Below are positions 33,902 to 43,880 of a stretch of 43,880 nucleotides of DNA, piece by piece. The notes beneath the pieces are model-generated. The model did no database searches and was not told the DNA's origin. It saw only the letters and a program-made list of their open reading frames with translations. How positions within the stretch are numbered: position 1 is the first letter of the stretch; the number at the start of each line of letters is the position of its first letter. This DNA comes from JBPRGG01 sp051418075 (GTDB lineage Bacteria; Bacteroidota; Bacteroidia; Cytophagales; Cyclobacteriaceae): NCBI GenBank assembly GCA_051418075.1, contig JBPRGG010000173.1:1-43880 (forward strand), written 5' to 3'. A program made the translations under genes and the position numbers.

Positions 33902-33970
33902 TCATAATTCCTTTATGAATTTTATTGGGATGAAAAATAAAAGTTAATAACTTTATAACAAGTTACTTGT
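33902..33970. promoter_or_regulatory. Three successive palindromes upstream of the SDR gene
   Basis: Within 70 bp there are TCATAA-N5-TTATGA (33902-33918), the 15-bp palindrome AAAGTTAATAACTTT (33940-33954) and the 13-bp palindrome ACAAGTTACTTGT (33958-33970). The last ends 20 bp before the ATG at 33991. Their position suits operators for a dimeric regulator. No TAnnTTTG with a proper -33 partner is seen here. Confidence 0.45.
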
Positions 33971-33990
33971 AATATTTGAAAAATACTGAA

Positions 33991-34983
33991 ATGAAAGAAC
34001 AGGATCAAAAAATATTACTTCTTACCTTACTTGGAGCCGGAGCTGTTTATTTAACCCGCTATTTTATCAGGAAAAAGCAATCCTATGATTTTAAGGATAA
34101 GATCGTTTTGATCACTGGCGGTTCCAGAGGCCTGGGGCTGGAAATGGCCCGACAACTTTTACAACTTCAGGCCAAAGTAGTGATCTGCGCCCGAAGCCTG
34201 GAAGAGCTGAAAAAAGCTAAAAAAGAATTATTGATGTATGGCAATGAAGTACTGACGATAAAATGTGATGTTACCCAAAGAGATGAGGTAGATGAAATGA
34301 TCAAAACCATATATAATACTTTTGATCATATTGATGTTTTGGTGAATAATGCCGGAGCCATTCAGGTAGGCCCGGTGGAAGCCATGCGTTATACGGATTA
34401 TGATGAAGCCCTGGCCACCAACTTTTGGGCTCCCCTACATACTACATTGGCGGTACTGCCCCAAATGAAAGAACGAAATGAAGGTCGTATCATTAATATC
34501 TCATCATTGGGCGGCAAAGTTAGCATCCCTCATTTATTGCCTTATAGTGTAAGTAAGTTTGCCCTAACTGGCTTTTCTGAAGGGTTACATGCTGAATTAA
34601 AGAAGGATGGCATTTTGGTTACCACTGCTTGCCCCGGCTTGACCCGCACCGGAGGATATCATTTTGCAAAAACCAAAGGAGAAGTTCTGAAAGAATATGA
34701 TTGGTTCAGTACAGCTGATACCATGCCTCTGCTTTCAGCAGGAGTGGAATATACTGCCGGGCAAATCATTAACTCCTGCGCTCATGGTGAGGCTGAAATA
34801 GTAGTTTCCCTACCTGCCCGCTTGATTGTGGGACTGAATGGGTTATTTCCGGGCATGGTGTCTGACCTGTTTACCCTGTTCAATGACCTTTTGCCCCCTC
34901 CTGAAGATAGTTTACAAGAAAATGATGATATCGAATCCATTATTAACCTGCCTTCCAATGGAAATGGGAAAGACCAGCACTAA
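33991..34983 (+). CDS. Membrane-anchored short-chain dehydrogenase/reductase
   Basis: A 330-residue classical SDR. An N-terminal helix (ILLLTLLGAGAVYLTRYFI) likely anchors it in the membrane. The cofactor loop is ITGGSRGLGLEMA, followed by NNAGAIQVG, the catalytic serine in NISSLGGK and the YSVSK Tyr-Lys pair. A basic residue pattern after strand 2 (CARSLEEL) suggests NADPH. The C-terminus is acidic and extended. ATG 33991 is preferred over a TTG at 33976. The substrate is unknown; it could be a 3-oxoacyl or sterol-like ketone. The gene converges with egtD with an 18-bp gap. Confidence 0.88.
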   Translation: MKEQDQKILLLTLLGAGAVYLTRYFIRKKQSYDFKDKIVLITGGSRGLGLEMARQLLQLQAKVVICARSLEELKKAKKELLMYGNEVLTIKCDVTQRDEVDEMIKTIYNTFDHIDVLVNNAGAIQVGPVEAMRYTDYDEALATNFWAPLHTTLAVLPQMKERNEGRIINISSLGGKVSIPHLLPYSVSKFALTGFSEGLHAELKKDGILVTTACPGLTRTGGYHFAKTKGEVLKEYDWFSTADTMPLLSAGVEYTAGQIINSCAHGEAEIVVSLPARLIVGLNGLFPGMVSDLFTLFNDLLPPPEDSLQENDDIESIINLPSNGNGKDQH

Positions 34984-35001
34984 TGATTGTCTGATGATAG
35001 G

Positions 35002-36006
35002 TTAATCAACCAGCCATAAAGAATCAACAAAATAATTTCTGTTATCGAAGAAATTATCTATGATCTTGAATCCGTTACTGCTGGCCAGGTTGTCAATCTG
35101 CTGCATATCATATTTTCGGGAAATTTCCATATGAATGGGTTCCCAGGCGGTAAAATGAAAGTTCATGGCCAATGCTTCTATCTCTACAACCTGCTCTGTG
35201 GTACTTACCAGATAGCTTCTTGCCTCTCCACTCAGTGGGTCATACACCGGATAATGCCTGAAATTAGAAATTTCAAAATTGCCACCCAACTCCTGGTTGA
35301 TTCTGTCCAAAAGATTAAGATTGAAGGCCCTGGTTATTCCGGAGGGATCGTTGTAAGCACTTAAAACTGTATCTGGGTCCTTCTTCAGGTCCAGCCCGAT
35401 TAACACCATATCACCCTGGTACAGGTTTTGTCTTAATTGTTGTAAGAATTCATGGGTAGCAGGTTCAGTGAAATTACCCATATTTGAGCCCAAAAATAAG
35501 ATGATCTTTTTTTTCTGGTCAATTAAATTAAGATTAGCCAGGGATTCAAAGTAATCGCCGCATAGACATTTCACTTTAAGATCAGGCATTTTTTGGTTTA
35601 AATCATTTGATAAAAGGGATAAAACGTTGTTGGAGATATCAACCGGCATATATTCAAAATCCGTTTGCTTCTGTAGAAAGTATTGTAGCAAGACCTTTGT
35701 TTTTTTTCCATCCCCTGCACCAAGTTCTACCAGGTCAAATGAAGATGCACTATTGCTGTTAAAATACTGAAGCATCTTTTCCTTGTGTTTCTCCAGTATC
35801 TCATATTCGCAATCTGTCAGGTAGTATTCCTCCACGTGCATGATTTGTTGAAAAAGTTCATCTCCCTTTTTATTGTAAAAATATTTTGATTGCAGAAATT
35901 TAGGAAATGCAGATAGCCCTTGTCTGACATCCTCAGCAAAATCATTTTTTATAAGATCAGTGTCCTGTTCCTGATTATTGAGGTAATCGATTTGATAATT
36001 ATTCAT
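35002..36006 (-). CDS. egtD: L-histidine N-alpha-methyltransferase EgtD
   Basis: A 334-residue SAM-dependent methyltransferase that trimethylates histidine to hercynine, the first step of ergothioneine synthesis. The SAM site is FDLVELGAGDGKKTKVLL, and the conserved ILFLGSNMGNF matches the family. N-terminal YFYNKKGDELFQQI with EYYLTDCEYEIL is also typical. The length is normal. It lies 28 bp after egtB and is the second gene of the pair. Confidence 0.93.
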   Translation of the reverse strand: MNNYQIDYLNNQEQDTDLIKNDFAEDVRQGLSAFPKFLQSKYFYNKKGDELFQQIMHVEEYYLTDCEYEILEKHKEKMLQYFNSNSASSFDLVELGAGDGKKTKVLLQYFLQKQTDFEYMPVDISNNVLSLLSNDLNQKMPDLKVKCLCGDYFESLANLNLIDQKKKIILFLGSNMGNFTEPATHEFLQQLRQNLYQGDMVLIGLDLKKDPDTVLSAYNDPSGITRAFNLNLLDRINQELGGNFEISNFRHYPVYDPLSGEARSYLVSTTEQVVEIEALAMNFHFTAWEPIHMEISRKYDMQQIDNLASSNGFKIIDNFFDNRNYFVDSLWLVD

Positions 36007-36034
36007 GATTATATTGTATGGTGGTTAAGTAGTT

Positions 36035-37288
36035 TTAAATATCTTGTGCCAGTCTAATCCCGGTAAACTGCCATTGTAAATGCGGATGAAAAAAATTGCG
36101 ATAAGTGGGGCGAATATGATCCTGGGGAGTGGCGCAAGAGCCTCCTCTTAATACCATCTGGTTTATCATGAATTTTCCGTTATATTCTCCAATAGCGCCT
36201 TCTGGCTTTTTATAGTGTGGGTAAGGTCGGTAAGCGCTGGCTGTCCATTCCCAGGCATCACCAAAGAACTGAAAAGAACCGGACTGATGGGGCTGCGGAT
36301 GTATGATGGCCTGATCCACAAAGTTTCCCCTGATCTGATCTTCCTGATAATACTGTTTTACCGCTACTTCCCACTCAAATTCCGTTAATAAACGTTGCCC
36401 TTTCCAGGCGGCAAAAGCATCGGCTTCATAAAAGCTGACATGGGTTACTGGTTCGGCTGGATTAAGTTTCTGAAGTCCATGTAAAGTATACTGATGCCAG
36501 GTATCATTGACTTTGTGCCAATAAAGTGGCGCATTTTTTTGATTTTCTTTTACCCACTCCCATCCTTCTGACAGCCAGAAATTAAATTTTTTGTAACCTC
36601 CATCCTTTATAAACTCCTGGTATTCCTGATTGGTCACTAAACGATCGGAAAATCGGAATGGATGAATATATACCTTATGAACTCCCAATTCATTGTCATA
36701 ATGAAATCCATGACCCTGATAGCCAATATCATACACACCTTCTTTTACTTCACTATAATTAGCCTTATCTATTATTGTAGCTTCCACGTTTTCTTTTTGA
36801 TGATAGGCCGGAAACAAAGGATTATGACCTAAAATATATTTTATATCAGTCACCAGCAATTCCTGGTGTTGTTGTTCGTGGTTTATGCCGATTTCAATTA
36901 TATCCCACTGTTCCTGGCTTAATTGATCATGTTCTTCAAAAAAGGCCAGCATTTGTTGATCAACATATTTTCTGAAACTGTATACCTCCTCCACTGTAGG
37001 CCGGGTCATATTGCCCCGGTTTGGCCGTATTACCCGGTCCCCCAACGATTCATAATAGCTATTGAAAAAATAAGCATAATCAGGATGAAAAACCTTATAA
37101 TCTTTTTTAAAAGGCAGTAGTAATAGATTTTCAAAAAACCAGGTCGTATGGGCCAAATGCCATTTTGGCGGACTTACATCCACAACAGGTTGCACTACAT
37201 AATCTTCGGTGGAAAGACGATTACATAAATTGATAGATTGATTTCTTACCTTGATAAATTTTTCTCTGATTTGGCTACTGGATTTCAT
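36035..37288 (-). CDS. egtB: Ergothioneine sulfoxide synthase EgtB
   Basis: A 417-residue non-haem iron enzyme that attaches a sulfur donor to hercynine. An N-terminal DinB-like four-helix domain has LAHTTWFFENLLL and the iron motif HEQQHQE (HX3HXE). A C-terminal formylglycine-generating-enzyme-like domain runs from about residue 180, with GDAWEWTASAYRPYP and VLRGGSCATP. The segment YRNFFHPHLQWQFTG differs from my memory of mycobacterial EgtB (RNWD), which may bear on sulfur-donor choice. It forms an operon with egtD; no egtA or egtC gene lies beside it. Confidence 0.93.
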   Translation of the reverse strand: MKSSSQIREKFIKVRNQSINLCNRLSTEDYVVQPVVDVSPPKWHLAHTTWFFENLLLLPFKKDYKVFHPDYAYFFNSYYESLGDRVIRPNRGNMTRPTVEEVYSFRKYVDQQMLAFFEEHDQLSQEQWDIIEIGINHEQQHQELLVTDIKYILGHNPLFPAYHQKENVEATIIDKANYSEVKEGVYDIGYQGHGFHYDNELGVHKVYIHPFRFSDRLVTNQEYQEFIKDGGYKKFNFWLSEGWEWVKENQKNAPLYWHKVNDTWHQYTLHGLQKLNPAEPVTHVSFYEADAFAAWKGQRLLTEFEWEVAVKQYYQEDQIRGNFVDQAIIHPQPHQSGSFQFFGDAWEWTASAYRPYPHYKKPEGAIGEYNGKFMINQMVLRGGSCATPQDHIRPTYRNFFHPHLQWQFTGIRLAQDI

Positions 37289-37399
37289 AATACTTTAACC
37301 TGGTTTATTTTTTTATAAATAAAATGAAACTGTATTAGTCTGGTTATCAACAGGATGGATAAAAAAATCATATCTTCTAAAAATTCCTTAATGATTATT

Positions 37400-37416
37400 T
37401 CATAAACACCTTATGA
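37400..37416. promoter_or_regulatory. Inverted repeat between egtB and the EEP gene
   Basis: TCATAA (37400-37405), a 5-nt spacer and TTATGA (37411-37416) form an inverted repeat, one base longer on each side (TTCATAA and TTATGAA). The same half-sites with the same spacer occur at 33902-33918, and both copies continue with ATTT. It sits in the divergent spacer and could control either gene. Confidence 0.4.
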
Positions 37417-37485
37417 ATTTAAATGTTTTATTACTGAAATTTTTTATACCATTTTTTAATCTTCTTCACTTCAAAATACAATGTT

Positions 37486-38544
37486 ATGCCCTGGGTTAAA
37501 ATTTTTTCACTATTATTTGGTGTCTTTATGATTGTGGCTACTTTACTTCCTTTTCTAAAAAAGGAGTATTGGTGGATTAGAATGTTTGAATTTCCCCGCA
37601 TGCAGATTCTGATCATTGGGTTGATAGCTTTAGGCTTATATACTATGAGTTGGGATAAAGAGGCCTATGATCTGTTATTTGTGGGGCCATTGGTCATAGC
37701 CATCAGTTATCAGACTTTTACTATGTTGCCCTATTCTCCCATTTATAATAAACAGGTGGTAACATGTAAGGATCCTGTTACAAGCAGTTCCTTTAGTATT
37801 ATGGTGATGAACGTCCTGATGAGCAACCGGAACATTCAAGGCGCGCTGAAGAATCTTGAAAAAGCCAATCCTGATATCTTTCTAGCCCTGGAAACAGATC
37901 ATTGGTGGAAGGATCAATTGGTTCATCTGGAAAAGGATTATCCCTATACGGTTTTGGTGCCTATAGATAACACCTATGGCATGCTGTTATTTTCAAAATT
38001 GAAATTGATCGATCCCGAGGTGAAATATTTACTTAAACCAAATATTCCCTCCATTCATACCAGGATTAAATTATATTCGGGAGATGTGATACGTTTTTAT
38101 GGGGTTCACCCTGAACCTCCGGCCCCCGGTCATAGTGAAAAGTCAACTCCCCGGGATGCAGAACTCATCACGGTTGGCAAAGAAACCAGAAACACTAACG
38201 AACCAACCATAGTTGCCGGAGATTTAAATGACGTGGCCTGGTCTTATACCACCAATTTATTTCAACGTTTTAGTGAACTGCTTGATCCCCGTATCGGCAG
38301 AGGAATGTATAATACATTTAATGCTAAGAACATACTATTAAGGTGGCCTCTGGACCATATTTTTCATTCTGATCACTTTCAATTGCTGGATATTCACCGA
38401 CTGGATTTTTTTGATTCCGATCATTTCCCCATGTATATAAAACTTTGCTTCAAGCCTTCCCAAACCCATATACAGCAAGAGCCTAAAGCTGATGGTGAAG
38501 ACGAAGACTGGGCTATAGACAAGGTAGATCGGGCCAATGATTAA
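37486..38544 (+). CDS. Membrane-anchored endonuclease/exonuclease/phosphatase (EEP) family protein
   Basis: A 352-residue protein with about three N-terminal membrane helices (to about residue 85) and an EEP-fold domain. Catalytic residues are visible: MVMNVLMSNRN, PDIFLALETDHWW (metal-binding Glu), GVHPEPPAPG, VAGDLNDVAWS (GDLN), PLDHIFHS and FDSDHFPMY (SDHxP). Such membrane-linked EEP proteins cleave phosphodiesters in nucleic acids or lipids; the target is unknown. The C-terminus is acidic (DGEDEDW). The gene is divergent from egtB across 197 bp. Confidence 0.87.
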   Translation: MPWVKIFSLLFGVFMIVATLLPFLKKEYWWIRMFEFPRMQILIIGLIALGLYTMSWDKEAYDLLFVGPLVIAISYQTFTMLPYSPIYNKQVVTCKDPVTSSSFSIMVMNVLMSNRNIQGALKNLEKANPDIFLALETDHWWKDQLVHLEKDYPYTVLVPIDNTYGMLLFSKLKLIDPEVKYLLKPNIPSIHTRIKLYSGDVIRFYGVHPEPPAPGHSEKSTPRDAELITVGKETRNTNEPTIVAGDLNDVAWSYTTNLFQRFSELLDPRIGRGMYNTFNAKNILLRWPLDHIFHSDHFQLLDIHRLDFFDSDHFPMYIKLCFKPSQTHIQQEPKADGEDEDWAIDKVDRAND

Positions 38545-38639
38545 ACTTTTTTTGAATCAGCCTGTTTTCTTTTTTATTAACCTTGCAATTTATTTTTTAC
38601 CGGAAGTCCAGCACCCATTCGCTACCGGTGAATTGTTTT

Positions 38640-40487
38640 ATGAACAAAGACTATCTGTTATTATTGGCCATCTTTTGGTTTTATTCTGGCCAGGTATTAG
38701 CTCAACCTACTGATCAGGATTCCTTAAATTCATCATCCAGAGATTCACTCCAATGGATCAATTCAGCTGAGGAAGACACCATCATCAAAGAAATCCAGGA
38801 CTATTCTCAAAGAAAGCATTTTCTGGCGCGGCTGTTAAACGGGATCATGGTGGAAAAAAGGAATGGTGATCAGGATTGGAATTACAGTTATCGGTCTTAT
38901 CAGGCATATGAAGGTATGGTGATTGGCAATATCCATATAGATGTACTGGATGTATTTGGAGAAGAAATTGATAATCCACAGTCGAAAACAAAAAGCTGGT
39001 TTGAAAAAGCTGGAGATTGGTTACACATTAAAACCCGGCACTGGATCATTAGAAATCAGCTTCTTTTTAATGTTGGAGAGGCTTTAGAGCCATTTAAAAT
39101 ATCTGAATCAGAGCGCATTTTGAGAAACAAGAATTATATTTTTGATGCAGCTATAAAGTGTGAAAAGATAAGTGCCGATAGTATCGATGTTACTGTGACT
39201 GTACAGGATATCTGGAGCATTACTCCTGATGGGGCAGCCTATATTTCTTCCAATTCTTTTAGAGGTTCTTTGGAAGATATAAATTTCCTGGGATTGGGTG
39301 CCCGGTTGGAAGCTGGTATATTGGTGGGAAACCGTTTTGATGGGTTTAACTGGTCGGGTAGATTTCTGGCTGATAATATCAAGGATTTTGTAAATGTGGA
39401 ATTGTCTCGTACCATCAGGCATGATCTGCAGATCCATGGTATCAATGTATATCGTGATTTTTTTTCACCAGTGATCAATTGGGCCGGTGGGGCGGAACTA
39501 ACCTGGAATGACCTTGATCACTACTTGTGGTGGCAGGATACCATTAAGACTGTGCCTGTATCTTTCAATCAGCAATCCTTTTGGTTGGGCTATGCTACTG
39601 ATTTTTCTGAAATTTCCAGCAGAATTAAGCAACAGAATGAGTATCATTTTTCCATTGGTTATAGCCATACCAATTATGTGGATTATCCCAGAGAATACCG
39701 CAACCATTTAATTCAGGATAAAAAGGAATACCTGGTCAGCCTCGGTTACAATTTCAGGCGATACCATAAAGTTCAATACGTAAGTCAGTTAGGCCGCACA
39801 GAAGATATTCCTTCCGGCACCCTGGCCACTTTAACCGCTGGTTATGAACAGGGTGCCCTCTCAGACCGTCCTTATTTAGGATTAACTCTGGGATATAGCT
39901 TCTATAAACCTCGGTTCGGCTATTTAAGCGCCCTGTTAAAAGGAGGTACCTATAAAAATGGAGACAGGCTGGAAGAATCAATTATTTCCTGGAACTTGCT
40001 TTATTTTACAAATTTGATAAAGTTAGGTAATTATAAGATGAGACATTTTATCTGGACCCGGCACGCCTATGTACATCGTCCTATCCAGTTAAATCAACTT
40101 TTGCAGTTAAACAACCAGGAAGGTATCAGAGGTGCCAGGATCAGGCACTACTATGGCAATAAGAAAGCCGTTTTAAATTACGAACTCAATATTTATCCTC
40201 CGGTAAAGTTTTTAGGGTTTAATTTTGCCTTTATTGGATTTGCTGACTTTGGTATATTGGGCCAAACCGATGAAAAATTATGGAATAATCAGCTATATCA
40301 GGGATATGGACTGGGTTTAAGGGTCAGGAATGAGCACCTGATATTTAGGTCCATTCAGATTTTATTTGGTTATTATCCTTATGGTATTGATACTACCCAT
40401 CCCCGGTTCAAGGTATTTGAGCAAAGCAGGTTGTATTATGATTTGAATCAGATCCGGTTTACCCAACCGTCCACTGTGCAATTTTAA
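38640..40487 (+). CDS. Outer-membrane protein with single POTRA-like domain and beta-barrel (Omp85-like)
   Basis: A 615-residue exported protein. ATG 38640 gives the signal peptide MNKDYLLLLAIFWFYSGQVL ending in AQ; an ATG at 38583 would add 19 residues before it. Residues about 90-195 look like a POTRA domain (GMVIGNIHIDVLDVFGEE; LLFNVGEALEPFKISESERIL; VTVTVQDIWS). Then FLGLGARLEAGI starts a region of alternating strands (about 215-615) typical of a surface-antigen beta-barrel. BamA itself has five POTRA domains, so this is a short relative or a different barrel. The family is not certain. Confidence 0.7.
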   Translation: MNKDYLLLLAIFWFYSGQVLAQPTDQDSLNSSSRDSLQWINSAEEDTIIKEIQDYSQRKHFLARLLNGIMVEKRNGDQDWNYSYRSYQAYEGMVIGNIHIDVLDVFGEEIDNPQSKTKSWFEKAGDWLHIKTRHWIIRNQLLFNVGEALEPFKISESERILRNKNYIFDAAIKCEKISADSIDVTVTVQDIWSITPDGAAYISSNSFRGSLEDINFLGLGARLEAGILVGNRFDGFNWSGRFLADNIKDFVNVELSRTIRHDLQIHGINVYRDFFSPVINWAGGAELTWNDLDHYLWWQDTIKTVPVSFNQQSFWLGYATDFSEISSRIKQQNEYHFSIGYSHTNYVDYPREYRNHLIQDKKEYLVSLGYNFRRYHKVQYVSQLGRTEDIPSGTLATLTAGYEQGALSDRPYLGLTLGYSFYKPRFGYLSALLKGGTYKNGDRLEESIISWNLLYFTNLIKLGNYKMRHFIWTRHAYVHRPIQLNQLLQLNNQEGIRGARIRHYYGNKKAVLNYELNIYPPVKFLGFNFAFIGFADFGILGQTDEKLWNNQLYQGYGLGLRVRNEHLIFRSIQILFGYYPYGIDTTHPRFKVFEQSRLYYDLNQIRFTQPSTVQF

Positions 40488-40637
40488 AGAAGTAGGAAAT
40501 GCTGGTTAAAAACCTGATACAAATAACTTTTGTCACTGAAGTTGCAATAGGCACAATATTATATAAGTGATGTTTTCTGATACAGAATTTGGATTACAGA
40601 TCAAGCCACCCTGAAGTAAAAAAATATCAACAAAAGA

Positions 40638-40669
40638 TTTGCAACAAAATGGGAATAGCTTTACTTTTG
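40638..40669 (+). promoter_or_regulatory. rRNA promoter P1
   Basis: TTTG (40638-40641), 20 bp, then TACTTTTG (40662-40669). This is a perfect match to the Bacteroidota sigma pattern TTTG-N20-TAnnTTTG, about 310 bp upstream of the 16S gene. Confidence 0.7.
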
Positions 40670-40738
40670 TTGTCCCTTTCGAAAAGCGAGCGGGCAGAAA
40701 CATTGAGGGGCTGGGTCAAAAAAATAATTTAAATTTTA

Positions 40739-40770
40739 TTTGGATAAAGAGATTTGATGTTTTAATTTTG
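40739..40770 (+). promoter_or_regulatory. rRNA promoter P2
   Basis: TTTG (40739-40742), 20 bp, then TAATTTTG (40763-40770). It has the same elements and exactly the same spacing as P1, 101 bp further downstream. Tandem promoters are common for rRNA operons. Confidence 0.75.
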
Positions 40771-40870
40771 CACTCGCTTTTAGGGGAAGTAAGGGAGATA
40801 GAGATGAGGATGAGGCGAAAATGTGGTAGAGATATCACCATGGGTCAGGCCGAAAGGGTCGGGCCATAAA

Positions 40871-40879
40871 GTTCTTTGA
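40871..40879 (+). promoter_or_regulatory. boxA-like antitermination site before 16S
   Basis: GTTCTTTGA resembles the NusB/S10-binding boxA (core CTCTTTA in E. coli). The motif recurs in changed form at 42567-42575 and 42953-42961, each ahead of a structured RNA. Confidence 0.5.
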
Positions 40880-40903
40880 ATGAATGTTGAATGATAGCAA
40901 ACC
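40877..40903 (+). repeat. Left arm of the 16S pre-rRNA processing stem
   Basis: The last 12 bases (40892-40903) are perfectly complementary to 42528-42539 beyond the 16S 3' end, and the pairing continues with a small bulge through CATTCA. Flanking stems of this kind are cleaved by RNase III. Confidence 0.75.
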
Positions 40904-40980
40904 GATTGTAGCGGTCCTTTTAAAAGAGGGAGCTATAAAAAAAGCCAGGGAGAAGTTGAAGTAATTAAAGAATATATTAC

Positions 40981-42502
<1,522 letters not shown>

Positions 42503-42527
42503 GGAGACTGAACCTTGGTTTTTTACT

Positions 42528-42554
42528 GGTTTGCTATCAACATTTCATTCAAAC
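42528..42554 (+). repeat. Right arm of the 16S pre-rRNA processing stem
   Basis: GGTTTGCTATCA (42528-42539) is the exact reverse complement of 40892-40903, and ACATTTCATTCA pairs with most of 40877-40891. Confidence 0.75.
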
Positions 42555-42566
42555 AAAAAGAGAAAA

Positions 42567-42575
42567 GTTCTTTGT
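42567..42575 (+). promoter_or_regulatory. boxA-like site between 16S and tRNA-Ile
   Basis: GTTCTTTGT, one base different from the site before 16S, lies about 30 bp before tRNA-Ile in the spacer. Confidence 0.45.
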
Positions 42576-42604
42576 AAGATAAAAAGTGGAAAGAAGGGAC
42601 CCGA

Positions 42605-42678
42605 GGGCTTGTAGCTCAGGTGGTTAGAGCGCTACACTGATAATGTAGAGGTCCGTGGTTCGAGTCCACGCAGGCCCA
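42605..42678 (+). tRNA. ileT: tRNA-Ile(GAT)
   Basis: A 74-nt cloverleaf with a fully paired acceptor (GGGCTTG with CAGGCCC, including one G-U), D-arm GCTCAGGTGGTTAGAGC, anticodon loop CTGATAA on a CTACA/TGTAG stem, and T-arm CGTGG-TTCGAGT-CCACG. CCA is not encoded. It sits in the 16S-23S spacer as usual. Confidence 0.97.
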
Positions 42679-42757
42679 CTGCGTGCATCGAAGCTCGGGC
42701 GAAGGAGGTGCACGAAACCAATAAGCCTTTAGTGGCAATGTTTTTCGCCCGACAATC

Positions 42758-42834
42758 GGGGGATTAGCTCAGCTGGCTAGAGCGCCTGCTTTGCAAGCAG
42801 GAGGTCATCGGTTCGATTCCGATATTCTCCACCA
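42758..42834 (+). tRNA. alaT: tRNA-Ala(TGC)
   Basis: A 77-nt cloverleaf including an encoded CCA. The acceptor is GGGGGAT with ATTCTCC (two G-U pairs), the D-arm GCTCAGCTGGCTAGAGC, the anticodon loop TTTGCAA on a CCTGC/GCAGG stem, and the T-arm ATCGG-TTCGATT-CCGAT. Unlike the neighbouring tRNA-Ile, CCA is present in the DNA. Confidence 0.97.
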
Positions 42835-42952
42835 GAAACAGATACAGGCATACGGTTTGTATTTTGAAGATATTGAGTAATAAAACGTTGAAAAGTCAGC
42901 GTCAAATTAAGAGTTTGCTCATGAGAAATCATGATCAGATTTTTAAAGATAA

Positions 42953-42963
42953 GTTCATTGACA
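42953..42963 (+). promoter_or_regulatory. boxA-like site before 23S
   Basis: GTTCATTGACA lies about 45 bp before the 23S start and resembles the two earlier boxA-like sites. It is the closest of the three to the ACA ending of the E. coli boxA. Confidence 0.45.
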
Positions 42964-43002
42964 TGTTGTGAGAGCATTAATTTAAGATCATAAAGAAAGT
43001 AA

Positions 43003-43880
<878 letters not shown>

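Larger units (their letters stand above)
40488..40980 (+). other. Leader region of the rRNA operon
   Basis: About 490 bp without a credible protein gene. It carries two promoter-like elements (40638-40669 and 40739-40770), a boxA-like site (40871-40879) and the left arm of the 16S processing stem (40877-40903). The first 150 bp after the outer-membrane gene show no strong terminator hairpin. Confidence 0.7.

Noticed and set aside
40639..40869. 76-residue reading frame upstream of 16S
   Set aside because: It overlaps both rRNA promoters and the leader, is rich in Arg/Gly without family similarity, and is best explained as leader RNA.

Overview
The window is a chromosomal segment of a member of the Bacteroidota. 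The 16S rRNA reads like the Cytophagales side of the phylum (inference from remembered 16S motifs, not a search). Supporting signs are Bacteroidota-type promoters (TTTG, about 20 bp, TAnnTTTG), a 16S 3' end reading GGAACACCTCCTTTCT, a LpxC-FabZ fusion, a PorX response regulator with a PglZ domain, a DUF4296 lipoprotein, and two outer-membrane beta-barrel receptors with carboxypeptidase-regulatory-like N-termini. Coding density is high and base composition looks even. I see no insertion sequence, prophage, CRISPR array or integration site.

Layout. 1-111: tail of an unidentified gene. 165-1223 (minus): yggS-like PLP homeostasis gene and a DUF423 membrane gene. 1361-3565 (plus): a GH3-family amido synthetase directly followed by a LysE-type exporter. 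3664-6503 (minus): a compact aerotolerance-type (Bat) operon of DUF58, a BatD/DUF4381-like membrane protein and a BatA-like VWA protein. 6669-9426 (plus): DUF4296 lipoprotein and MutS2. 9429-12245 (minus): a VKOR-like membrane protein translationally coupled to a flavin monooxygenase-like protein, preceded by a PLP-dependent decarboxylase. 12452-17345 (plus): a receptor with a Spy/CpxP-like N-terminal segment, then a GH43 beta-xylosidase-like enzyme. 17417-17914 (minus): a small lipoprotein.

18050-23143 (minus) is an envelope operon: HD phosphohydrolase, lpxD, lpxC-fabZ, lpxA, ABC ATPase. Divergent from it, 23262-26468 (plus) holds porX, tsaE and alanine dehydrogenase. Then come a lipoprotein sulfatase and an SGNH hydrolase (26584-28867), a TerB-like protein (29215-29610), a second beta-barrel receptor (29662-32148, minus), a small haem-type membrane protein with a lactate/malate dehydrogenase (32486-33852), and an SDR oxidoreductase behind a palindrome-rich leader (33991-34983).

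An egtB-egtD ergothioneine pair (35002-37288, minus), an EEP-family phosphodiesterase (37486-38544) and an Omp85-like outer-membrane protein (38640-40487) lead to an rRNA operon. The operon has tandem promoters, a boxA-like leader, 16S, tRNA-Ile(GAT), tRNA-Ala(TGC) and the first part of 23S, which runs off the window end.

Most of the window is ordinary housekeeping and envelope biology. The less expected items are the Spy-like/receptor fusion, the VKOR-flavoprotein coupling, the GH3-LysE pair, the Bat operon without an adjacent MoxR gene, the stacked palindromes before the SDR gene (one half-site pattern recurs beside egtB), and the clearly readable rRNA leader architecture. I did not find a convincing wholly new multi-gene system.
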